From assembly GCA_012934845.2 (NCBI GenBank), contig WNNJ02000726.1:124001-188000 (forward strand): DNA of 64,000 nucleotides. The letters are read 5' to 3'. The notes beneath the pieces were generated by a model, which made no database searches, was not told the DNA's origin, and saw only the letters and a list, made by a program, of their open reading frames with translations. This DNA comes from Pomphorhynchus laevis. Lineage: Eukaryota > Acanthocephala > Palaeacanthocephala > Echinorhynchida > Pomphorhynchidae. A program made the translations under genes and the position numbers. Shown in pieces: positions 21,712 through 33,349 of this stretch. How positions within the stretch are numbered: position 1 is the stretch's first letter; every line of letters begins with the position of its first letter.

Positions 21712-22394
21712 GTCGACCCTGGAAACTTCTCGATATCCTTATTCTCTGCACAGCCTTACTCAATTCTTCACTCTTTTCACTTTCTCTTAACTATCTCTCC
21801 CGTTGATCTCGTCATTCTGTTTGATTCTGAACTTACGCACATCCTTAAAAACCTTCTGCCTATTCGACCACCACGTTTTCAGCGGTCGCGTCATGCTTCC
21901 TGGTTCGATTCAGACTGTAGTCTTTCTAAGCGTCGGCTCCGTCACTCTTTTCGTGTGTTTAATCGCTTTCTTAAACATTCTCCAACCTCACTCACTCCAA
22001 ATCTCCGTGCTTCCTATCTTTCTCTACGCCGTTCCCATCTCATTCTTATGCCAACTAAACGTACTTTCTTTTGGCGAAATCAACTCGAGTCCTCTTCCAA
22101 CTGTAAATCTCATTGAAAAATCTTAAACTCAATTCTTTCACCATCATCTTCCCCTTGCAACATAAATCCTGATGAATTTTCCCCTTATCTGCAATCTAAG
22201 CTATCAAATTTAATTTCCGTTCTACCCATATGCCGCTTGTATCCTCTCATCTCTTTAAATACTTCCTCCATGAACTATTCCACCTTCTTCCTGTATCGTC
22301 CGGCGAAGTTTCTTCGGTTTTTCTGTCCTTACCTAATAAAACCTCTCCTTCTGACCCAATTCCCACCAACTTGCTTACAAAAATCTGCGTCCTT
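21712..22394 (+). mobile_element. CR1/Jockey-like LINE fragment A (endonuclease end to RT start)
   Basis: SRYPYSLHSLTQFFTLFTFS matches the antisense copy at 26038, and HELFHLLPVSSGEVSSVFLS at 22260-22330 matches the RT N-terminal region at 33000-32900 (minus). Frameshifted. The junction with RLE copy 3 on the left and with the calreticulin-like fragment on the right are both abrupt. Confidence 0.75.
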
Positions 22395-22548
22395 GAATAT
22401 TCTTATCGTATGATCCTCGACATACTCCGGGTTGGGAATTTGTTTTGCAATCCAGGGTCCTCTGTAGTCAGGATTATCAATAGTACGCGGCACCCATTTG
22501 CCCATGTATGCTGGGTTCGTTTTCATTGGGGCGGACCAGTCACCGTCG
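22395..22548 (-). pseudogene. Isolated calreticulin/calnexin P-domain fragment
   Basis: Minus-strand translation gives DEADGDWSAPMKTNPAYMGK, continuing WVPRTIDNPDYRGPWIAKQI and PNPEYVED. This is the repeated D-G-x-W-x-x-P / NPxYxGxWxP(R) / IxNPxY pattern of the calcium-binding P domain of the ER lectin chaperones calreticulin and calnexin. Only about 50 residues are present. The start abuts the stop codon of a minus-strand LINE (22562) and the other side runs into LINE A at about 22394, so there is no room for flanking exons. Likely a captured exon or cDNA scrap rather than a gene. Calreticulin versus calnexin is undecided: the short repeat spacing and the NPEYVED end could fit either. Confidence 0.7.
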
Positions 22549-22561
22549 GCTTCATCGTTAA

Positions 22562-23490
22562 TTAGTTATTAAAATAAGGAAATGCAACACGAAACATTGC
22601 CTGATCCATTCGTAATCTTCTTTTAAAAGTACTAAGTGAACTGCATCCAACGGTGTCTGCATCAATGTTGTTCCAAAGCTCAACAATTCTTCTATCAAAT
22701 TGCATCGCGCTCAATTTATGTACCCTGCTTCTTCGAATAGTTAAAGAATGACCGCGAAGAACATTTGAACCACGTAGTTGAACCCTACTCCGAAGAGGGT
22801 GATGAGGGCGTTGGAATAAATACCAAACAAGGTACATATCCATGTACCGACGGATCCATGTGACGATCTCAAGTCCTAGTGATCTTAGTCTGTCTTCATA
22901 AGGCAGCGACGCCAATGTTGGTGATAGTTTTGTTGCCCTGCGAAGTACCCTCTCTAATTTCTTATGTTCATGCACAGTACTTGGATATATAACCGGAGCT
23001 GCATATAAAAGTCTACTCAATACATGTGCTAAAATCAGAGGCCGCAGAGAAGTCGGATCAACGCGAACAAACGCGCGTCGGATCATAACTATCATTTTAT
23101 TGGAGTTGGCACAAGCTTGCTCAGTGTGCTTTTTTGTTGCTAAATTAGAGGTAACCCATACTCCTAAATCTTTGTAACTAACGACACTTTCAACAAGGCA
23201 GCCCTTATATTTGTAACAAACACTAGTTGCTTGCGAGCATTACCAATAATACGCATGTGTTTGCATTTCGAAACATTTATCACAAGCTCGTTAGATGCCG
23301 CCCACAACTCCACATTATCTATGTCAGTTTGCAAATTATCAACATTCTCAAATGAAGGAATGGGCCGCTATATTTTTAAATCATCTGCATACAAACATGA
23401 TCGAGAGCGAATGCACCCAGGCAAATCGTTAATATAAATGCTGAATAAAAGCGGACCCTAAACTGAACCCTTAGGTACTCCAAGGGTTTG
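22562..23490 (-). mobile_element. CR1-like LINE fragment F (RT C-terminal half)
   Basis: From 23490 leftwards it shows the palm (YADDLKI near 23400), then NVDNLQTDIDNVELWAASNE and KCKHMRIIGNA. An uninterrupted 177-codon frame, 23095-22562, ends in RRIVELWNNIDADTVGCSSL and STFKRRL, the usual C-terminal block of CR1-type RT proteins. The stop codon is at the 22562 boundary with almost no 3' UTR. Confidence 0.8.
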
Positions 23491-23699
23491 GGGCCGCTAC
23501 TTCCAAATTTCACCACATCCAAATTTCACTACTTTAAAATTTCACTACTTCCAAATTCTAAATAAGAATTCTAAATAGAAAGTAAATGATAAAATAAAAA
23601 TAAAATAAATAAAATTAAAAGTATAAAGGCATTACAACTTAAAAAGGAATGTATAGCATAATAATAAAAAATAAAACTAAATTTCAAGCTTAATTGTAT

Positions 23700-24740
23700 T
23701 TCGAAGAGCATTCATTTATTCATATAAGCTGATCAAACCATTGTCGAAATTTTGAAGCAATATCACGATGTTATTAAGCGAGTCGACAAACTTATTCTTT
23801 GGTTTTGCTTTTGCTCCAGCTAATATGCGAGATAAATCTGCTTCACTGCATATCATAGCTTTTTTGATTTTATCCACAATTTCAAAGAACAACGGGTTAG
23901 ATTTATTCAAAGATCTATTTAATTTATAATGGAAGCTCTCACATGCATTGTTTGTCCTATCATCAAGGTTGCTGTTATGACACCATACATCTATGCTAAA
24001 AACCGAATTATTTACCACATATTAGATACATAATTTAGAAGCTCTTCGATTCGTGGATCTACTCTCGGAATTTGTTCATTTATTATTCTCCATCCTTCAT
24101 CATCAAGAGTAATGGGTATTAGAGCAAGGGTGCTACTCAACTGGAAGACCAATTTAAAATTATAATTTTCATTAAATAGTGTTCTTAGTCCAAGGCTGTT
24201 CAACTTCCTTATCAGGCATTGTCCGAAGTGATAAAAGCAACCACTGATAGAAGCTGTAGGTAATACTTCTTTTACTGCATTAAAAGCCGCTATTTCAAAA
24301 TCAATCTGAACCTTAGAAGGAGAGAAATTGATATCTTTGCTTTTTAATATCTCCAACAGTTTTCTTAGCATATAAACATGCAGATTTCTCCTTTGAGGAT
24401 GTAAAACTAAATAACAAGGGAAAAAACTGGCCATTAGCAACGCCATGTATTATATATAGTTGGTAAAAGTCGGGAGAAGACTAACATGTGCCATCCATAA
24501 AAATACGAAGAGAATTAAAACCTGAAAATCTTTTTATAATGTCAGCATTGCCGATTATCACTATGTTAAGTTTTTCTTGAAAATGTTTATGCATCATACA
24601 ATTGACACCATCCTGCCTAAGAAACCACTCTTCTTTAGGCTTTATATTTTTATTATCGAGTTCCTTCAAAACGAATTCCAACATCGCCTTCTCATACAAG
24701 AAACGGGCACCAAGAAAGGGTTCAAAGAATATCAACTCAC
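23700..24740 (-). mobile_element. Mutator-like (MULE) transposase remnant
   Basis: Three minus-strand frames in order: 24735-24481 (DADIIKRF region ending SLRIFMDGTC, the first catalytic DG block), 24446-24012 (VQIDFEIAAFNAVKEVLPTA followed by GCFYHFGQCLIRK, the central DDE and C2H2-like region) and 24018-23716 (RTNNACESFHYKLNR, the C-terminal NNxxE block). Those blocks are typical of animal MULE transposases of the FLYWCH-associated type. Two frame breaks; no terminal inverted repeats found. The repeated TTTCACTACTTCCAAA block at 23520-23565 may be part of its end. Confidence 0.75.
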
Positions 24741-24766
24741 TCAGCTTCTATTTAAACAACATTCTT

Positions 24767-27640
24767 AAACGTTGATCTGTATTAAAATAAGGCGCTCTAA
24801 GAGCTTGGAAAGAGTAGGGAGTAGTGAAATCGGGCGATAGCTAGAAGGAAGTGAGATATCGAGCAATTGTTTCTTACGGAGGGGCGAATGATGGCGGATT
24901 TCCAGTGTGAAGGAAAGATACGACTTCGGATGGACGAGCTAAGCAAGGTGGTGAGTAACGGGGATATCGATGAGCATATGGATTTAAGTATGAGGACGGC
25001 AGGAGATCGGTAGTGAAATTTTGTTGGGCAAGGACATGAGGACAGATGAGACTTTGGCAGGTTATACAGGGAGAAGATGAAAGAATTCCGGGAGGATGAA
25101 GCGAGGCGAGTAGCAGTGAGATGGAATGGAGACGGGATTGCGACAGAGCAACGTGGATACTTTGGTATGAAAAAATGAGCAATAATCATGGAGATTGATG
25201 TTGCAAGACGAAGAGGAACGAGAAAGAATTGAGTTAAGAAATGAGTTGCATTTTGTACGTAGTAGTTGGAGATGAGCCCAGGAAAGAGCAAGATAGGGTC
25301 GACGCTTTGGTAGTAGGCATTGAATGTCAAACCATGGGTACGGTGCAAGCGACGGTGAGGGTGAGGCTTGAAGGGCAAGAGAAGATCGAGAGTGGAGGTG
25401 AGTTTAGAGTCGAAAAGAAAGGCAAGATCGTGAGGAGAGGAAGATGTTATTGTGGGAGAAGATAGAGACGATTTGAGTAAGGCAGAGCGGAAAAGGGGAT
25501 GTCAAGATTTATCCAAAAGCGACGTAGGATGGTAGGTGTGTGAGGCGGGGAGTGGGTGGTAGTGAGATACAAGGGTGACGAGAAAGTGATCGGATAGGCC
25601 AGGATTGGAGATGTGTAGTGAGGTGTACGGCAGCCAAACGATCGGGGACAGCTATGATGTCGAGTGCCTCGCCAAGGATATGTATTGGGGCAGTAGAGAT
25701 GAGTTTGTAATTGTAGTTGGATAGAATGTTGATGAACCGGATGGAATCAGCAGAGAAAATTAATCAGTATTTATGTTACAAGAGGTAGTTGATCGTGAAA
25801 GAATTGAGTTTTAGATTTTCCAAGGAGATTTATAGTTGGAAGAGGCTTAAGTTGATTTCGCCAAAAGAGAGTACGTTTAATAAGTATATGAATGAGATGG
25901 GAACAGCGAAGACAAGACAGGAATCACGGATATCTGGAGGGAGGTGAAAACGTTTGGGTTGACAAGACAGAAGATTATCGAGGATAATCTTAAGTTCAGA
26001 ATTATACAAAATGCAGAGATCACCGTGAGAAAGATAGTTAACTGGAAGTGAGAAGAGTGAAGAATTGAGTAAGGCTGTACAGAGAATGTAGAAATCGAGA
26101 AGTTTCCTGGTTCAACTTGGAAAAGCTTATATTGGCGGCCGAGGAGATGGTGACGAGTAAGTGTGACAAGGAAATGGTCATACAAGCCAGTATCAGTAAT
26201 TGACAAGTAGGTATATGCATTGAAGTAGTTGGGAGCAGCAATGATGTCGAGATCACCGCCCAGAATATTATTGGAGCTTGTTGAAAGTAATTTATAATTA
26301 AAATTAGAAATTTTTTATTTAGAGTGATAGAGACAGAGTCAGCTTGCCGATCAAGACGAATGTTAGTCACTGAAAACAAAGAAGGATTATAAGCCAATGA
26401 ACAGTGAGAAAGAAGATCTGCAAGCTCGCTAAAGAACATACATGATGGGGCAACTCAGTATGGGATAGGGAAAGAACTAATGCTCTGCATATGAGCAATT
26501 TAAACGGGATGGAACATATGTTAGCATTAATTTTACGTAGAGACATTGGGTGACGAGCAATGGCAACAATACTGCAATGGTTAGAGGCAGTAGATGTATG
26601 AAAGACAATTGAACGAGCTGATTAAACTAGAAAACAACCATAGCGACATAGACGACGAATAGTAAGATCGTCAGATTCAGAGTTCCAGGATTCGGTAATA
26701 CAGAGAATATCGATAGATAATTGATCGAAAATATCAATGATCAGATCAGCTATTTGAACAATGGAGCGAGTGTTGAAAATATTAAGACGAAAAGTATATT
26801 CAGGAGCGAGATCGACTAGCGAAGAAGACTAGGGTAGAGACGAGATGCCATCAGATTTTCCCTAGTGCGTACGACTTGAAAATTTCGGTTGATTTGACGG
26901 ATTTATATGGTTTACTCCTTGTTTGTTTCACTCGATATTTCTCAATGCGTGCTGAATTGAGCTCACCAATATCAGAAGAGGAGCGGTCAGGAAAGATACG
27001 ACAAGTAAATGAATTAATAAGAAGTTTAAAACGTTGAGAGAGTACTGAGGAGGTATGTTAACTAAGTCAGGAAAGCGAGGTTTAGGAGGTGAGGACTGAA
27101 ATGATTGGATTTCGTGGATTTGTTCAAACGGATAAAATATACATGAGCGATATTATTGATAAAGAATAGATTATCATCAGGAAGAATGGTTGCTAGAATA
27201 TACCTGAAATCCGATACGTCATCATCGAGGCGAGACTGTGGAAAAGCAGGTTTGAGAAGCTTGAAGTTAGATATGATAATAAAGCGATCACGCGATAGAA
27301 AACGATTACGTGTTAGTGGTGGACGGACGGAGTTGGTAGGAGTAGAGGCAGAATATCAGGTTGAAGTAAGAATAATAGGGGTGCTCAATGGAGAATTAAG
27401 ATATGTTGGTGCACTGTGACAGGAGTTGAGTGTTGAATCGGTTGAACGGAGATGTTGCTGTTGAACGGAGTGTTGAACGGAGATGTTGCTGTTTATGATT
27501 TTGACGGAATGATGTAAATTATTGAGAAGTGATACGGGGGAGGTAGAGTAAGGAGTACGTGATGAGAAGAAATAAGTATGATAAGTATTTAAATGTGGAT
27601 GAATAGGAAAGAGGAGGTACGAGCTTCCAACTTCCAAACT
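24767..27640 (-). mobile_element. CR1/Jockey-like LINE B (5' part: ORF1-like region, endonuclease, RT start)
   Basis: Minus strand. 27637-27356 is a Ser/Thr-rich frame without a known domain, perhaps ORF1. About 26800-25900 gives APE-type endonuclease pieces (LNIFNTRSIVQIADLIIDIF, LCITESWNSES). 25378-24797 matches the RT N-terminal end (SICSSISPLLTTLLSSSIRS, FPSHWKSAIIRP). It stops at 24767 within the RT, against MULE sequence. Multiple frameshifts. Confidence 0.75.
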
Positions 27641-27839
27641 GGTATTACCATCATTTCATCTAACTTTCAAACTGGTGTAACCATTATTGTATTCCGATGT
27701 GGAAGATGTGTAATCAGGAACAGGGATTTGAGATTGAGCTTCTCTAATCTTTATCGAAAGATTAAGCTCAGTCCGCGAGTGTAGCGAGCTGATCTGACAG
27801 GAATAATCTAGAACTGACAGGGATAATCTGGAATGTAAT

Positions 27840-28660
27840 AAGTTAGTTGTTATTTCATATATTTAAGCTATTGTATGATATTTCTCTCTTAGTTTTTTCA
27901 AGTTTTGATTGGATTACAATATGGCTAATTGTGCATACAACTGATGGTTTTTCTGTGGATGTAGTTATATTTCGAAGAAATAGATTGCTAGGACATTGTA
28001 AGTTGCCAGAAGATATCGCTACCGTCACCAAATTTCTCGCTTTAAAGAACATAGTTTGAACATAAGGACAGTTCTAACGCAGTTAGAACATAAGGACATA
28101 AGGGATTTCTGGTTGTTGTATGATGATTTATATACATGTATAATAATAAATGAACTATGAACTGGCGGTGTATGTCAAGAATAGTTTGCTAAAAGATATC
28201 GCTTTTGCCAATTTCCTCGCTTTCAAGAATAGAGTTAGACGTTGGGTATATAATCAGGCTGACTTGTTACCAATTCTACTTAAACTTTTGATTGATAATT
28301 TTGTCTTGTATAATTAACTTAAATCCTTGGAGCTAAGTATGTACCTGATAATAATATATGACTTATATCACACCAAGATGATCATTTAGTGAACATATTC
28401 AACACAAGGGCAAAACAAATTGCTACGGTTTTGTCTGTAGTTCTCAAGCTTGTTAATCCATCCTTTAAGTTATTTAAACTTAATGTTATCACCGATTATA
28501 TTTTATGGCTTCGTTGTATCTGGAAATATTTAACTTGCGAAAATCACGTGCAAATATTCAAAAATCAATCCAAATTTATAAATCACATTACTGGGTTGTC
28601 ATGTAAAATATCGTCAAGTCTAGTTGAAGCAATATCGATTGTTTCCTTGTGATGTAATTA
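27840..28660 (+). pseudogene. Unidentified coding-like patch with an internal duplication
   Basis: Three stretches look coding rather than random. At 27930-28059: RRNRLLGHCKLPEDIATVTK, then FLALKN. At 28170-28318: KNSLLKDIAFANFLAFKNRV and a hydrophobic run ending LLIDNFVLYN. At 28389-28652: FNTRAKQIATVLSVVLKLVN, continuing with a Trp/Leu-rich segment. The first two share an LL-x-DIA-x-FLA-x-KN pattern, so one may be a duplicate of the other. I recognise no domain and cannot link them with convincing splice sites; a decayed gene, unrecognised transposon ORF, or exons of an unknown gene are all open. Confidence 0.3.
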
Positions 28661-29574
28661 CTTAAAATTACTTAATTTATAAAAAACAAAAGCTTTACGT
28701 GACTCCTAGGCATCTTTTAAAAATAAAAGGATTATTGAAGTAGTTATATATCACAGTTGTGCAATTTAATCTTTTTTAAATACATGCATCTAACATAAAG
28801 CACATTTTATATTGGAGAGCATGAATCTACGTATATCACTTAAAATTTCGCCTTCAACGTCAACTTTGTCATGAACAGTCATCAACATACCGCTGTCGAT
28901 TCTGCTCACAAAGGTGATGCTCGCCGGCACTTTTTTAGTTGTCACAAAAATGTTATTGCAGGATATACATCTATTGAAATGGCTTTAGACTATGTTACCG
29001 AACGACATTTACACTATATACTTACTTCCATGGTTTGCTAGGTTGTATATGCTATATGCAATATGCTAGATTTTATTTAGATTCATCTATATGCTAGATT
29101 TTATATATATATCAAAATCAAAAAATTAACTTAAATGAACTTATATATTTTAACAAATGAACATATATACATTTTAACTAATCAATTCTCACACTTGAGC
29201 TTCTTCAAATTTATATTTGAAAACATTATAACGTTTCGTTCGCATGTGTTGAGCACATTTTCGTGATTATAGAATCTCACACTAAGTAGATACAAATTTT
29301 CTTATTTTGGTTTCTTTTATGATAGCGATAATCTCTCTATTTTCTGAATTAACTCCATAATTTAATTAAAATACATTTTTAATTATCATCCTACAGTATA
29401 CGAAGTGAAGGGTCTGTTTGGTTGTGTCGAGCAAGTAAATGCGACATATATACATACAAATTTTAATCAATAATCTTATATACATGCAAATTTTCTATTT
29501 ATTATATATTTTTCACTGGTGTAGGGGTAATTCAGGTTAAACTTTTCATGAATTTTAACATTTTAATAATAAAA
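28661..29574. other. AT-rich, no gene seen
   Basis: No frame, RNA gene or repeat that I can support. Confidence 0.45.
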
Positions 29575-29685
29575 GTTATTACAGGAACAAGGAAGCAGAA
29601 AAAATTTTCTTTTATTTGATAAAAATTCAATTTTTTTTTATCAAATAAAGGATAATTTTTTCAGCTTCTTTGTTCCTGTAATAAC
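29575..29685. mobile_element. Foldback/MITE, about 111 bp
   Basis: About 46-bp imperfect inverted arms: GTTATTACAGGAACAAGGAA at the left pairs with the end TTCTTTGTTCCTGTAATAAC at the right. The loop is AT-rich. It has no similarity to the other foldbacks here. Confidence 0.8.
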
Positions 29686-29852
29686 TAAATATTTGAAATG
29701 GAAGAAGATTATGGTTTTAGTATTTATTACTTTAATAATATTAATATTTTTTATGGAATGCCAGTAACTATTCATAATTCATTGAATTTATTGTCAAATA
29801 AAACTTGAAAATAATTTAGGTATTTTAGATTTATTCAATTGTTATATTGTAA

Positions 29853-30059
29853 ATGTCTTCTGGTCCTGTCTTGTCATTCTTGAATCAGGCTAAAGAACGC
29901 TTTAAATATCGCCAGTTTGGTTTCTGGTTTATTGGTAATTATCCTCGCACAACTGGTGTCTTATCGGTTCTGTATATAACGTCAACTTATTTCTATATAC
30001 ATAAGTTATTAATCCATGACCCACATAACGGTGCAATATATGACTTCATGAAGCGATAA
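29853..30059 (+). CDS. Small single-span membrane protein, unidentified
   Basis: 68 residues from an ATG, with balanced composition unlike the surrounding AT-rich noise. A basic amphipathic N-terminal half (KERFKYRQFGFWF) is followed by one hydrophobic segment (about residues 33-50, TGVLSVLYITSTYFYIHKLL) and a polar tail ending DFMKR. Size and layout resemble small accessory subunits of mitochondrial respiratory complexes or ATP synthase, but I match no named family. A possible acceptor (TTTTAG) lies about 29 nt before the ATG. No neighbouring exon was found. Confidence 0.55.
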   Translation: MSSGPVLSFLNQAKERFKYRQFGFWFIGNYPRTTGVLSVLYITSTYFYIHKLLIHDPHNGAIYDFMKR

Positions 30060-30519
30060 ATTTAACAAATTGCCTGTTCTGTTTTGATATTTAGTATGAA
30101 AAATATGTTCAGTAATTAGTTACGCCTCATTTTTAGAGCATAAAAATTGTCATACTTTTAGAGTAGGATCGAAGAAACAGATTTTTAATTTATATATCGC
30201 TAACATCTTCATCAAATATTCAGTTTTGAGCATTAAAATTTTTGAAATATTCAATTCTTAATTTAAATAAAATATTTTTGGCGAATTTTTTTAATATCAT
30301 TGTGGTCAACGCAATTTGAAGATGAAATTAACAATCATTATAAACTCTTCGTCGTTTTTAGACTCATCTGACGATAATGAGTAATAGTAGTAATAAATAT
30401 GATCCACAGTACTGAATAATTTGTTTAGACAAATTAATAATTATAATAATTGCTATAAAATAATGTGTTTAGACACAAATAATGTCGGGTTTATGGCTTG
30501 CGTTAATAATATTTATTTA
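30060..30519. other. No gene; repeat flank
   Basis: 30133-30200 (CATAAAAATTGTCATACTTT...) resembles 35838-35900, so this is a dispersed flank repeat. Otherwise empty. Confidence 0.45.
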
Positions 30520-31350
30520 ACGTGACAAATGAGTGCAACTAGACGCTTACAAGTTTACCAAAACAAAAAAATATGAAAAAATATAGCAGATAAATTGTTT
30601 AAATGGGTTCGGATTAAGAGTTTAAAGCACAGCATTGAGGTTGATTGGCGTATATGAATGGGCAGATGATTCCACGATAGAGGAGCAGCCACAAGGAAGG
30701 AACGGAGTCCAAAGAAGGTAGAGTAGTTTGGGACATGTAAAAGTAGGGAATTACAGGAACTCAAGGAACAGTAACCAGGACGAGAATTATCAAGAAAAGG
30801 AAGGTTGAGAAATAAAGGGGTATAAATAGTTACAAGGCGGAAAGCAATGAGAAGAAGACGAATTTGAGCAAGAGAATAAATGGTATGCAAATCGAGAGAA
30901 GCAAGAAGGTAGGATGTATGATCAAAATGACGAATCCATAGGAGAATTCGGACAGCTGCGTCGATGATGCGTTGTATTGGAAGAAGAGTTGATATAAGTT
31001 TGTTAGAAACTATACTAATACAGTAATCGAGTCTTAAAAAAGGAGAGAAGATATGATAGTCATACAAGAAAGGAAATCAATCAATCTACAAATTTGACAG
31101 AGGTTGCTGAGAATCAAAAGATAAGCGTACTTTACCACTAACGAAAGGTTTAAGTGAAAGTCGTTTATCGAAATTGATAACTAGGAAAACGAGATTATCA
31201 ACGAAAGGAGAATTTCAGAACTTGATCATATGGAGGGAGGTTCTACGCCGAGCCGTCGATGAAGGATCCAAATAAATTTGGATTTATTATGATTCAGAGA
31301 AAGCCAAACGGAAGAAATATGATTGTAAATTAAGGAAATACAGTTGAAAA
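30520..31350 (-). mobile_element. CR1/Jockey-like LINE D, 3' end
   Basis: The frame 31067-30555 encodes the RT C-terminal block (YDYHIFSPFLRLDYCISIVS, LPIQRIIDAAVRILLW, SFLVAAPLSWNHLPIHIRQS). The 3' end, TTTAACGTGACAAATGAGTG read on plus, is shared with LINE C (31365) and the fragment at 37695. A short AAT-rich tail follows on the plus-strand left. Confidence 0.8.
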
Positions 31351-31364
31351 AAAGATTTATTTTT

Positions 31365-33072
31365 ACGTGACAAATGCGTGCCGGCGCACACTCTCATGAC
31401 CACAACAACAAACAATCTAAATCATGTGTCGAGGAGGTGGGTACGAAGGCGGCATTTGAATGTAATAAAGGAGGGAGCGTGGCGGACGTCGAGTGGGCCA
31501 TGATTTTAGGCGAGTGGGGGCGGCGACAAGGAATGTTCGGAGACCGTAGTTGTTAGAATAATTGGGAACGTTAGAGTAATAGGGAATTACGGGAACGCAG
31601 TGATAGATAGGTGGGACGAGTGCCATCTAAGAAATGGTGGTTGATGAACGATGGGGAGCTGACAGCGATGAGATGAAAAGTTACGAGAAGAAAGCGGGGT
31701 TGGAGGAGGATTTGGATGGTAGGCCAGGAGAGTTGGGCAAGATATGTGGATATGTGGTCGAAGAGACGGAGACGAAAGAGCACTCGTACGGCGGAGTTGA
31801 TTATGCGTTGTAGTGGTAGGATGATAAATTTTGGAGAATTGGCGAAAAGGCTAAAGTAGTAGTCGATTTTAGGGAAAAGAAGCGATGAAAGAAGATACAT
31901 ACAAGAACGGAAGTCGATAAGAGAGCGGATACGGCGGATGTCACAAAGAATTAAATTAGACGAGCGGACCTTGTCGCGGACGAAGGGTTTAAGGTAAAGG
32001 TGATCATTGAAATGGAATCCGAAGAAAGTGAGATTGTGGATTACGAGGATGATTGTTGAAGAAAAGTTACAGGGAGGAGATATGGTATGTTGACGGGAGA
32101 TGGTCCACATTATTTTGGACTTGTCTGGGTTTAGAACGAGACGAAGGTGGGAGAGATATTTGTAGATCGAAGAAAGGCAGTTGGAGGCAGAAATTGCGAT
32201 ATCGTGTATGCGATGGGCGCGTGCATGAGCATATATGTGGATGTCATCGGCGTATTGCATGACGTTAAAAGAGTAAGGTTTGATAAACGGATAGATCGCC
32301 AAGTAGAAGAGAAAAAAGCAGGGGACCTAGGACTGAACCTTGTGGGACCCCGCAAAAAAATTGGGAGGAAAGGGGAGGTTGATGAATTTGAATATACTCG
32401 AAAAGAACGGTCGGATAGATATGAGGGAAGCCATGCTACGGAGGAGGAAGAAAAGCCGTAATCAAAACGAAGGCGTGAAAGGAGGGTGGAGTTGTCGACG
32501 ATGTCGAAGGCGGATGAGAGGTCGAGGGAGATGAGAACAATATATATAGCCTTGTCACGATAAATGAGTAAGTCGTTGCAAACTCTCTTGCAGGCAATTT
32601 CTGTGGAGGGATTTGAGCGGAAAGCGGATTGGAAAGGAGGGTACAGATTAAATGAAGGGAGATAAACGTTGATCTGTATTAAGATAAGGCGCCTTAAGAT
32701 CTTGGAAAGAGTAGGGAGTAGTAAAATTGGGCGATAGCTAGAAGGAAGGGATGGGTCGAGCGATTGTTTCTTAAGGAGGGGACGAACGATTGCGGATTTC
32801 CAGTGTGAAGGGAAGATACGACTGCGGATGGACGAGTTAAACAAGGTTGTGAGAAATGGGGATATCGATGAGCATATAGATTTTAATATGTGAGTAGGCA
32901 GGGGATCGGCAGGTGAGGTTTTGTTTGGCAAGGACATGAGGACAGATGATACTTCTGTAGGTGAGACTGGGAGAAGATGAAAGAGTTCCGGAGAGGATGA
33001 GATTAGACTGGGCAGAGTGGGATAGGATGGAGACCGGGGTGTGAGAGAGCAAGGTGGATACTTTGGTGTCAT
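31365..33072 (-). mobile_element. CR1/Jockey-like LINE C (complete RT region, decayed)
   Basis: 33072-32131 encodes RT fingers and palm: SICSSISPFLTTLFNSSIRS, FPSHWKSAIVRPLLKKQ, SYRPILLLPTLSKILRR and LISLDLSSAFDIVDNSTLLS. 32302-31571 holds MQYADDIHIYAHAR and the thumb. Two or three frame breaks. It lies head-to-tail with LINE D. A domesticated role is unlikely. Confidence 0.85.
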
Positions 33073-33169
33073 ACTTTAGTGTCATCGCTGCTCTCATCAA
33101 CGTCGAGCTTTACATTCCTTTTCTTATTCCGCTGTCATAAACTTATAAGCTCTTATTTTAAGTTAATAA

Positions 33170-33275
33170 ATCAAAACTTTAATGTTTCTAAGTAAAATTT
33201 TAAAAATTTTAGATAGTAAATAAAAGTTTAAAATTGAAATTAACAAAGTTTAAAATGTAAAATATTGAGGGCATA
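33170..33275. repeat. Repeat flank, duplicated at 35740-35860
   Basis: TTTAATGTTTCTAAG(T/C)AAAATTTTAAA and the following about 100 bp are near-identical at the two sites, in the same orientation, on either side of the split repeat-R copy. Confidence 0.75.
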
Positions 33276-33349
33276 ATTTTCAACAGTCATCTTCAGATGA
33301 TGGTTTTAATTACCTGATTGCTATTTATGCGCCTATATATAAAAATAAA

